This document shows, in pieces, positions 7,002 to 11,987 of a stretch of 11,987 bases of DNA (its first letter is position 1; each line of letters begins with the position of its first letter). Made by a program: the position numbers and the translations under genes. The stretch is taken from NCBI GenBank assembly GCA_016794075.1, contig JAEUKU010000250.1:1-11987 (forward strand), read 5' to 3'. The DNA is from Rhodospirillaceae bacterium. Its GTDB lineage: Bacteria > Pseudomonadota > Alphaproteobacteria > Dongiales > Dongiaceae. The notes beneath the pieces are model-generated. The model ran no database searches and was not told where the DNA came from. It saw only the letters and a list, made by a program, of their open reading frames with translations.

Positions 7002-7025
7002 TGTATTATCTCACGCAATTATACA
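7002..7025. promoter_or_regulatory. Palindrome 1: probable GntR operator overlapping the regulator's promoter
   Basis: The arms TGTATTAT (7002-7009) and ATTATACA (7018-7025) are inverted repeats with 7 of 8 positions complementary, separated by 8 bases. The right arm, read on the minus strand, contains TATAAT. A protein bound here would cover the regulator's -10 element, which fits autorepression. The geometry matches palindrome 2 at 7041-7062. Confidence 0.6.
7018..7023 (-). promoter_or_regulatory. -10 element (TATAAT) of the probable regulator promoter
   Basis: The minus strand reads a perfect TATAAT here, 19 bases upstream of the GTG start at 6998. The start of transcription would be near 7011, giving a leader of roughly 13 bases. 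No good TTGACA-like -35 is found at 16-18 bases upstream, so the promoter is probably weak or relies on the -10 alone. Confidence 0.5.
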
Positions 7026-7035
7026 GTCTTGGCGC

Positions 7036-7065
7036 TTGACGTATTTTCTAACACAAAAATACAAT
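7036..7065 (+). promoter_or_regulatory. Probable sigma70-type promoter of the ABC importer operon
   Basis: TTGACG (7036-7041) and TACAAT (7060-7065) are separated by 18 bases. Each matches the sigma70 consensus at five of six positions. The start of transcription would be near 7072, leaving about 64 bases before the ATG at 7136. Palindrome 2 lies across the spacer and both element edges, a classic repressor position. Confidence 0.6.
7041..7062. promoter_or_regulatory. Palindrome 2: probable GntR operator inside the importer promoter
   Basis: The arms GTATTTT (7041-7047) and AAAATAC (7056-7062) are perfectly complementary across an 8-base spacer. The half-site differs from that of palindrome 1 (GTATTAT) at one base and the spacing is the same. 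The two centres are 38 bases apart. Occupancy would block RNA polymerase at the promoter at 7036-7065. Confidence 0.6.
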
Positions 7066-7121
7066 CGCGCCAATGAAACGGCGGATGCCCGATCGGGACA
7101 CTCCGTCACGGGGCTCAAAAC

Positions 7122-7128
7122 AGGGAGG
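7122..7128 (+). promoter_or_regulatory. Strong Shine-Dalgarno site that sets the binding-protein start
   Basis: AGGGAGG ends 7 bases before the ATG at 7136. The in-frame ATG at 7073 has no such site and lies almost at the predicted start of transcription, so 7136 is preferred. Confidence 0.8.
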
Positions 7129-7135
7129 CTTCACC

Positions 7136-8182
7136 ATGCGTGCAGGGTTGTTGCGGGCGGCGGCGCTCGCTTGCGTGATGTCGGCGTTCGGCGGCACCGC
7201 CTTCGCCGAAGGCAAGATCGTCATCTCCAACTGGGACGGCTACATGCCGCCGGAATTGCTGGAGGCCTTCACCAAGGAGACCGGCATCGCGGCGGAGATG
7301 TCGGTGCACGCCACCAACGAAGAGATCATGGGCAAGGTGACCGCCGGCGGCGGCCAGGGCTATGACGTGCTGTTCGTCTCCTCGCCCTTCGCCGAGGCGC
7401 TGAAGAAGCTCGACCTCATCGCCGAGCTCGATCCGGCGAAGATCCCGAATCTGGCGAACCTCTATCCGGAGGCGCGGAACCTCTCCTACGACCCGGGCAA
7501 TCACTTCTCAGTGCCCTATGCCTGGGGCACCACGGGTCTCTGCTATCGCAGCGACCTGGTCGCGGCGGAGCCGACCAGCTGGATGGACATGCTGAAGCCG
7601 GCCGATGCGCTGAAGGGCAAGATCACCATGCTGAAGACCGACCGCTGGCTGATGGCGGCCGGCTTGAAGGCACTCGGCTATTCGGTGAACTCGGTCGACG
7701 AGGCCGAGGTCGGCAAGGCGAAGGAATTGCTGACCGAGGCGAAGAAATCGCTGCTCGCCTATGACGACACCACCTTCTATTCCAAGCTCGTCTCCGGCGA
7801 AGCGAGCCTGGTGCATGCCTGGGACGGCTGGTGCAATTACGGCATCGCCGAGAATGCGGCGATCAAGTTCGTGGTGCCGAAGGAAGGCAGCGACATGTGG
7901 GTCGACACCATGACGGTGACCAAGGCCTCGGAGAACAAGGACGGCGCCATGGCCTTCATCAACTACGTGCTGCGCCCCGACGTGCACGCCTGGGTCGCCA
8001 ACAACATCCTCTACAAGGTGCCGAACCAGAAGGCGATGGAAACCCTCGACCCGGCGCTGATCGCGCAGTACCCGAATATCGGCATGTCGCCGGCCGACCT
8101 GATGAAACAGGAACAGCTCCGCGACCTGGGCGACGGGCAGAAGCTCTACACCCAGACGGTGACCGAGATTACGTTCCAGTAA
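7136..8182 (+). CDS. Spermidine/putrescine-type ABC transporter substrate-binding protein (PotD/PotF family)
   Basis: A protein of 348 residues with a signal peptide ending TAFA at residue 24; the mature protein is periplasmic. It aligns along its length with PotD/PotF: ISNWDGYMPPELLEAFTKET (30-49), ATNEEIMGKV, YDVLFVSSPFAE, VPYAWGTTGL (126-135), HAWDGW (227-232), KEGSDMWVDTM (249-259) and INYVLRPDVHAWVA. Residues equivalent to polyamine-contacting W34, W229, W255 and D257 of PotD seem present (W33, W229, W255, D257). The second acid of the PotD Asp168/Glu171 pair is not obvious: the stretch here reads KTDRWLM (167-173). The ligand may therefore be a polyamine variant or another cationic compound rather than spermidine. 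It is the first gene of an importer operon; 282 bases with a repeat element separate it from the permease genes, which may allow higher expression of the binding protein. Alignment is from memory. Confidence 0.92.
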   Translation: MRAGLLRAAALACVMSAFGGTAFAEGKIVISNWDGYMPPELLEAFTKETGIAAEMSVHATNEEIMGKVTAGGGQGYDVLFVSSPFAEALKKLDLIAELDPAKIPNLANLYPEARNLSYDPGNHFSVPYAWGTTGLCYRSDLVAAEPTSWMDMLKPADALKGKITMLKTDRWLMAAGLKALGYSVNSVDEAEVGKAKELLTEAKKSLLAYDDTTFYSKLVSGEASLVHAWDGWCNYGIAENAAIKFVVPKEGSDMWVDTMTVTKASENKDGAMAFINYVLRPDVHAWVANNILYKVPNQKAMETLDPALIAQYPNIGMSPADLMKQEQLRDLGDGQKLYTQTVTEITFQ

Positions 8183-8232
8183 GTGCTGTTTCTTCGCGTG
8201 TGGTAGGGCGACTGTGCCCCATGTTATGCACC

Positions 8233-8305
8233 GGCGCTGCAACGAACTCGCTGAGCCCCTTCCCCGCTTGCGGGGGAAGGTGGGGAAGGGGGGCGTTGCA
8301 GCGCC
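8233..8305. repeat. 12-base inverted repeat enclosing a GC-rich hairpin
   Basis: GGCGCTGCAACG (8233-8244) and CGTTGCAGCGCC (8294-8305) are perfect inverted complements. They enclose the left hairpin of the repeat element at 8257-8280. In the operon transcript this would form a stem with a second stem inside it, about 50 bases after the binding-protein stop. Confidence 0.75.
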
Positions 8306-8444
8306 AGGTATTCCCTCAGGGAGTCCTCGCTTAGTATCGCCTCCGGCGATGGCGCGCCCGCAGGCTCGCACCCCCCTTCCGGCTACGACTAGGCTCACTT
8401 TGTTCGCCAAGTCTCCGCTGCCTTCCCCCGCAAGGGGGGAAGGG
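8257..8444. repeat. Palindromic extragenic repeat (REP/MITE-like), 188 bases
   Basis: The ends 8257-8280 and 8421-8444 are 24-base terminal inverted repeats with one mismatch (23 of 24), and each end is itself a near-perfect hairpin built on CCTTCCCC and GGGGAAGG blocks with a small loop. The interior has further small hairpins, such as ATCGCC-tcc-GGCGAT at 8336-8350. No transposase is encoded, and I see no flanking target duplication. GC-rich elements of this build are common between genes in alphaproteobacteria (from memory). Probably a non-autonomous dispersed repeat. Confidence 0.65.
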
Positions 8445-8464
8445 AATCTTGTGCTGGTTCAACC

Positions 8465-9340
8465 ATGAACCTGTCCCGCCGCACCATCCTGCTCGCTCCC
8501 GGACTGGGCTATCTCGCCCTGTTCCTGGTGCTGCCGTGCCTGATCATCTTCGCCTATTCGCTGTTCGAGCGCGGCACCTATGGCGGCATCGACTACACGC
8601 TGACGGCGGGCAATTACCTGCGCGCCGGCTCGTCGCTCTTCGCGCGCATCTTCCTCGATTCGGTGCGCATCGCCGGCACGGCGACGCTGGTCGCGCTGCT
8701 GATCGGCTATCCGGCCGCCTATGCCATCGCCGCGGCGCCACGCAACCGGCAGATGGCGCTGCTGGTGCTGGTGATGCTGCCGTTCTGGAGCAACTACCTG
8801 ATCCGCACCTATGCCTGGATCGTGCTGCTCAACAATGAAGGCCTGATCAACCGCGGCCTGGAATCGATGGGCGTGATCCAGGAGCCGCTGCCGCTGCTCT
8901 ACAACGAATTCGCCGTCGTGCTGGGTCTGGTCTACAACTACGTGCCGTTTGTCATCCTCGCGCTCTACAGCTCGATCTCGCGCCTCGGGCCGGAACTGCG
9001 CGAGGCCTCCTTCGATCTCGGCGGCTCGTCCTGGACCACCTTCCGGCGCGTGACCCTGCCGCTGACCGTGCCGGGCATCGCCGCGGGCGCCGTCTTCGTC
9101 TTCGTGCTCTCCATCGGCAATTTCGTCACGCCGGATCTGCTCGGCGGCGGGCAGCGGCCGATGCTGGGCAACCTCATCTACAGCCAGTATCTCTCGGCCC
9201 GCGACTGGCCGATGGGATCGGCCCTCGGCTTCATCCTGGTGCTGATCATGCTGGCGCTGCTGTTCGGCCAGGCGGTCTTCGCCCATCGCGCTGCGGGCGA
9301 GGTGGAGGCGCGCGGCGTGCCGGCGGGAGCGCCGCGATGA
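8465..9340 (+). CDS. ABC transporter permease, PotB/PotH type
   Basis: An inner-membrane protein of 291 residues with about six hydrophobic segments, the first at residues 8-32. The cytoplasmic EAA loop that contacts the ATPase is at about 180-204 (EASFDLGGSSWTTFRRVTLP then LTVPG), in the usual place between helices 4 and 5. MLPFWSNYLIRTYAWIVLLN (104-123) is a conserved segment of the spermidine/putrescine permease I family. It pairs with the next gene, which it overlaps as ATGA, to form the membrane channel. ATG at 8465 is the natural start for the first helix, though no strong Shine-Dalgarno sequence precedes it; the purine run AGGGAA lies too far upstream, in the repeat element. The family is certain, the substrate only as good as for the binding protein. 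Confidence 0.93.
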   Translation: MNLSRRTILLAPGLGYLALFLVLPCLIIFAYSLFERGTYGGIDYTLTAGNYLRAGSSLFARIFLDSVRIAGTATLVALLIGYPAAYAIAAAPRNRQMALLVLVMLPFWSNYLIRTYAWIVLLNNEGLINRGLESMGVIQEPLPLLYNEFAVVLGLVYNYVPFVILALYSSISRLGPELREASFDLGGSSWTTFRRVTLPLTVPGIAAGAVFVFVLSIGNFVTPDLLGGGQRPMLGNLIYSQYLSARDWPMGSALGFILVLIMLALLFGQAVFAHRAAGEVEARGVPAGAPR

Positions 9341-10116
9341 GGACTGATCCGATCCGCCTGTGGCTCAACGCCCATCTCGGCCTCGTCTATGTCTTCCTCT
9401 ATGTGCCGATCCTGGTGCTGATCGTGCTCTCCTTCAACAAGAGCGGATTGCCGACCACCTGGACCGGCTTCTCCACCGAATGGTACGGCAAGCTGGCGGG
9501 CAACCCGAAGATCCTCGCCGCCGCCGGCAATTCGCTGATCGTCGCGGTGGCCTCGACCCTCATCTCCACCTTCATCGGCACGCTGCTGGCGATGGGGATG
9601 GAGGAGGGCAAGCCGAATCCCTATCTCGACGCGCTGGTCGCGGCGCCCATGATCATTCCCGACATCGTGCTGGCGATCGCGCTGCTCTCCTTCTACACGC
9701 TCTTGAACATGAGCCTGGGGCTGCAGAGCATCGTGCTGTCGCACGCCGTCTTCAACATCGCCTTCGTCTGCACCGTGGTCCGTACGCGGCTCAAGAACTT
9801 CGACCGCTCGATCGTCGAGGCCTCGATCGATCTCGGCGCGAGCGAGGTGACGACCTTCCGCCGCGTGACGCTGCCGGTGATCGCGCCCGGCGTCATCGCG
9901 GCGGCTTTGCTCTCCTTCACCCTCTCCATCGACGAGTTCATCATCGCCTATTTCACCGCCGGGGCCGGGCAAGGCTCCACCACCTTCCCGATGCAGATCT
10001 ACGCCATGATCCGCTTCGGCGTGACGCCGGAGATCAACGCCATCGCCACCATCGTCATCGGCTTCTCCTTCCTCCTGGTGCTGCTGTCGCAGCGCCTGAA
10101 CCGGGAGGCCGCATGA
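9337..10116 (+). CDS. ABC transporter permease, PotC/PotI type
   Basis: An inner-membrane protein of 259 residues starting at ATG 9337 within the previous stop (ATGA). The first helix is at about 14-32 and there are about six segments in all. The EAA loop is at 161-185 (EASIDLGASEVTTFRRVTLP then VIAPG), and LSFTLSIDEFIIAYFTAG (192-209) is typical of PotC/PotI. VAAPMIIPDIVLAIALLSFY (101-120) matches the conserved central region. It forms a heterodimer with the preceding permease. The stop overlaps the ATPase start as ATGA, so the three inner-membrane-complex genes are made in step. Confidence 0.94.
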   Translation: MRTDPIRLWLNAHLGLVYVFLYVPILVLIVLSFNKSGLPTTWTGFSTEWYGKLAGNPKILAAAGNSLIVAVASTLISTFIGTLLAMGMEEGKPNPYLDALVAAPMIIPDIVLAIALLSFYTLLNMSLGLQSIVLSHAVFNIAFVCTVVRTRLKNFDRSIVEASIDLGASEVTTFRRVTLPVIAPGVIAAALLSFTLSIDEFIIAYFTAGAGQGSTTFPMQIYAMIRFGVTPEINAIATIVIGFSFLLVLLSQRLNREAA

Positions 10117-11159
10117 CCAGGTCGCTGCTGGAAATCCAGGGTATCACCAAGCGATTCGGCCCGGTCACCGCGGTCGACAAGCTGAGCCTGACGGTGAACG
10201 ATGGCGAATTCTTCGCCATCCTCGGCCCCTCGGGCTGCGGCAAGACCACCCTGCTGCGCGTCGTCGCCGGATTCGAGACGCCGGACGAAGGCCGCGTGGT
10301 GCTGGCCGGCGCCGACATCACCGAGCTCAAGGCCAACCGGCGGCCGGTCAACCTCATGTTCCAGTCCTACGCGCTGTTTCCGCATATGAGCGTCGCCGGC
10401 AATGTCGCCTATGGATTGGAGATGGAGGGCGTGCGGGGCGCGGAGCTCGGCCGCCGGGTGGACGAAGCGCTGGCGCTGGTCCGCATGTCGGATTACGCGC
10501 GGCGCAAGCCGGGGCAGCTTTCCGGCGGCCAGAAGCAGCGCGTGGCCCTCGCCCGCGCCTTGGTGAAGCGGCCGAAGGTGCTGCTGCTCGACGAGCCCTT
10601 GGGCGCGCTCGACCGCAAGCTGCGCGAGCAGATGCAGATCGAGTTGAAGAAGCTGCAGCAGGACAGCGGGATCGCCTTCGTCGTTGTGACCCACGACCAG
10701 GAGGAGGCGCTAACCCTCGCCGACCGCATCGCCCTGCTGGATCGCGGCCGCATCGTGCAGCTGGACACGCCGCGCGCGCTCTATGACCGCCCGGCCAGCC
10801 GCTTCGCCGCCGATTTCATCGGGCTGATGAACTTCGTCGAAGGCACGGCGAACGGCACAGGCTTCACGGTGAAGAACATCGGCACTTTGCCGGCACCGGC
10901 TGGCAGCGGTTCGCTGCTGGCGATCCGGCCCGAACGGGTGCGCTTGTCGGACCAGGCCGAGAGCGGCGCCATCGCCGGCCAAATCGAGGGCGCCGCCTTC
11001 CTGGGCCAGGACGTGATCGCACATGTCGCCGTGCCCGGATTGGAGCGGCCGATCATCGCGCGCCTCGCCGCCGGCCATGCGCTGGCGGCGCGCCTGGCGC
11101 GCGGACAGAACGTGTGGCTGAGCTGGCAGGCCGATCAGGCCGTGCTGCTGCAAGATTGA
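10113..11159 (+). CDS. ABC transporter ATP-binding protein, PotA/PotG type
   Basis: A protein of 348 residues starting at ATG 10113 within the permease stop. Much longer in-frame reading upstream is out-of-frame permease sequence and is discarded. All ATPase motifs are intact: Walker A GPSGCGKTT (38-46), Q-loop Gln84, signature LSGGQKQR (136-143), Walker B VLLLDEP (156-162), D-loop and switch His194 (VTHDQEE). The C-terminal part (about 235-348) is a TOBE-type regulatory domain with IRPERVRLS (271-279) and FLGQDVIAHV (296-305), as in PotA-like importers. It energises the two permeases. The next gene follows after only 16 bases with its own strong Shine-Dalgarno sequence, so the glycosyltransferase is probably in the same transcript. 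Confidence 0.95.
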   Translation: MTRSLLEIQGITKRFGPVTAVDKLSLTVNDGEFFAILGPSGCGKTTLLRVVAGFETPDEGRVVLAGADITELKANRRPVNLMFQSYALFPHMSVAGNVAYGLEMEGVRGAELGRRVDEALALVRMSDYARRKPGQLSGGQKQRVALARALVKRPKVLLLDEPLGALDRKLREQMQIELKKLQQDSGIAFVVVTHDQEEALTLADRIALLDRGRIVQLDTPRALYDRPASRFAADFIGLMNFVEGTANGTGFTVKNIGTLPAPAGSGSLLAIRPERVRLSDQAESGAIAGQIEGAAFLGQDVIAHVAVPGLERPIIARLAAGHALAARLARGQNVWLSWQADQAVLLQD

Positions 11160-11164
11160 GTGTA

Positions 11165-11170
11165 GGGAGG
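11165..11170 (+). promoter_or_regulatory. Shine-Dalgarno site of the second glycosyltransferase
   Basis: GGGAGG is 5 bases before the ATG at 11176. This is one of the two best ribosome binding sites in the window, the other preceding the binding-protein gene, which suggests these two products are needed in quantity. Confidence 0.75.
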
Positions 11171-11175
11171 ATTTG

Positions 11176-11987
11176 ATGGGCAAGACGATCGTATTGTTTC
11201 CCGAGGCCGCGTTCGGGCCGGCGCTGAATTGCGTCGGCATCGCGCAGCAACTGAAGAAGGACGGCCACGACCCGGTCTTCGTCTGCGACCGCGGCTTCAA
11301 GGGCGTGTTCGAGAAATACGGCTTTGAGGAGAACCTGGTCGACATGTCCGGCGGCATGTCGGATGAGGAGATCGCCAAGTTCTGGGCCAATTTCATCGCC
11401 GAGAAGAAGCCGCATTTCCGCCTCTCTCCCATCGACCAGCTGCCGACCTATGTGATCCCGGTGTGGGAGGCGATCGTCGACAGCGCCATCATCGCCGAGG
11501 ATGCGCTGAACGCCCATCTGCAGCGCATCAAGCCGGACCTGGTCGCGGTCGACAACGTGATCCTGTTCCCGGCGATCAAGCGCGCCGGCTGCCCCTGGGT
11601 GCGCATCATCTCCTGCTCGGAGAACGAGATCCCCGATCCCGATATCCCGCCGCATCTCTCCGGCTGCCACGAGAACGACAAGGCCGGGTTCAAGGCCTTC
11701 GAGGACCGCTTCCTCGAATTGGTGAAGCCGACCCATGCGCGGTTCAACGAATTCCTGGCCAAGGTCGGCCATGCGCCTTATCCGCTGGGCGAGTTCTTCG
11801 AGGCCTCGCCCTCGATGAACCTGCTGCTCTACCCCAAGCCGCTCGCCTTCAAGCGCCGCCATCCGCTGGACCCGAAGCGCTTCCAGTATCTGGAGGGCTG
11901 CGTGCGCGACGAGGGCAAGTATGAGGTGCCGCAGTTCAAGGCCAACAACGACAAGCCGCTGATCTATGTCAGCTACGGCTCGCTGGG
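11176..11987 (+). CDS. GT1-fold glycosyltransferase, paralogue of the gene at 4735-6057 (3' end missing)
   Basis: The open frame runs from ATG 11176 off the window edge, giving about 270 residues: the N-terminal acceptor domain and the first strand of the donor domain (IYVSYGSL at the edge). It aligns without large gaps to the minus-strand glycosyltransferase, with roughly half of residues the same by eye. In the segment starting VDNVILFPAIKRAGCPWVR, 27 of 38 residues match (from DNV to SG). The N-terminal loop reads AAFGPALNC, again lacking the Gly-His catalytic motif of typical UGT/MGT enzymes. The gene follows the importer ATPase by 16 bases, so it belongs to the transporter operon. The role is probably sugar transfer to, or processing of, the imported compound or a relative of it; the donor, acceptor and physiological purpose are unknown. 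The donor-binding signature lies outside the window. Confidence 0.9.
   Translation, partial: MGKTIVLFPEAAFGPALNCVGIAQQLKKDGHDPVFVCDRGFKGVFEKYGFEENLVDMSGGMSDEEIAKFWANFIAEKKPHFRLSPIDQLPTYVIPVWEAIVDSAIIAEDALNAHLQRIKPDLVAVDNVILFPAIKRAGCPWVRIISCSENEIPDPDIPPHLSGCHENDKAGFKAFEDRFLELVKPTHARFNEFLAKVGHAPYPLGEFFEASPSMNLLLYPKPLAFKRRHPLDPKRFQYLEGCVRDEGKYEVPQFKANNDKPLIYVSYGSL

Larger units (their letters stand above)
6998..7067. repeat. Long-range inverted repeat framing the divergent promoter region
   Basis: CGATTGTATT at 6998-7007 is exactly repeated in inverted orientation as AATACAATCG at 7058-7067. The arms contain the outer halves of the two palindromes plus extra matching bases (CGAT), so the whole divergent region is symmetric over 70 bases. 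It may reflect an operator duplication or allow a looped complex. Confidence 0.6.
8183..8464. other. Non-coding gap between binding-protein and permease genes
   Basis: The 282 bases hold no convincing gene. Most of the gap is occupied by a palindromic repeat element (8257-8444) and by a 12-base inverted repeat (8233-8244 with 8294-8305). Short open frames here lack ribosome binding sites and run through the repeat. No T-run follows any of the hairpins, so none is a clear intrinsic terminator; attenuation or mRNA stabilisation of the upstream message is possible. Confidence 0.7.

Noticed and set aside
7073..7135. In-frame ATG at 7073 as the start of the binding protein
   Set aside because: It lacks a Shine-Dalgarno site, lies at the predicted transcription start, and would put 21 charged residues before the signal peptide. 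ATG 7136 has AGGGAGG at ideal spacing.
7508..8410. Long minus-strand open frame over the binding-protein gene
   Set aside because: It is a His/Arg/Val-rich shadow in antisense; the plus-strand gene has clear family motifs.
8421..8443. Hairpin as an intrinsic terminator of the binding-protein transcript
   Set aside because: The stem is strong but is not followed by a T-run, and it is an end of the repeat element, so termination is not supported.
8214..8468. Small plus-strand open frame in the gap between binding-protein and permease genes
   Set aside because: It runs through the palindromic repeat, has no ribosome binding site and encodes low-complexity Pro/Arg/Leu sequence.
8459..9286. Minus-strand open frame over the first permease
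   Set aside because: Composition (Gln, Arg, His, Asp-rich) is that of antisense to a membrane protein and no motif is recognisable.

Overview
The window is GC-rich and densely coding. Gene content and codon use suggest a high-GC alphaproteobacterium, perhaps of the Rhodospirillales type; that placement is inference. There are no rRNA or tRNA genes, CRISPR arrays, integrases or transposases. Twelve protein genes are visible, and the first and last are cut by the window edges.

Region A (1-4734) looks like a membrane-lipid or oxidative-stress locus in two convergent arms. The plus arm carries the 3' part of a cyclopropane-fatty-acid-synthase-like methyltransferase, a GPH-type MFS carrier and a DUF3833-like lipoprotein. 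The minus arm carries an exported DUF6134-like protein, a short-chain dehydrogenase and an NTF2/SnoaL-like protein. Genes within each arm overlap by 4 bases or sit close together, and the two arms overlap tail to tail by 29 bases. From memory, this gene set accompanies the RpoE/ChrR (ECF11) singlet-oxygen response in Rhodobacter-type bacteria. In support, the minus arm is preceded by TGATCC-N18-TATAAG (4709-4680, minus strand), which resembles an ECF11-type promoter.

Region B (4735-11987) looks like one functional unit. A GntR/FCD regulator with an apparent second winged-helix domain and a GT1-fold glycosyltransferase form a coupled minus-strand pair. Divergently, a complete spermidine/putrescine-type ABC importer (binding protein, two permeases, ATPase) is followed 16 bases later by a second glycosyltransferase clearly paralogous to the first. 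Both glycosyltransferases lack the N-terminal Gly-His motif that carries the usual GT1 catalytic histidine. The 137-base divergent region holds two palindromes of the same design, GTATTWT-N8-AWAATAC. One overlaps a perfect TATAAT facing the regulator gene. The other lies across the -35 to -10 interval of a promoter facing the transporter genes. This implies one regulator controlling both arms.

A working model for region B is uptake of a cationic, polyamine-like compound coupled to glycosyl transfer by two related enzymes. I do not recognise it as a characterised pathway, and it is the best candidate here for an undescribed system. A 188-base palindromic repeat element with near-perfect 24-base terminal inverted repeats sits between the binding-protein gene and the permease genes and may tune their relative expression.
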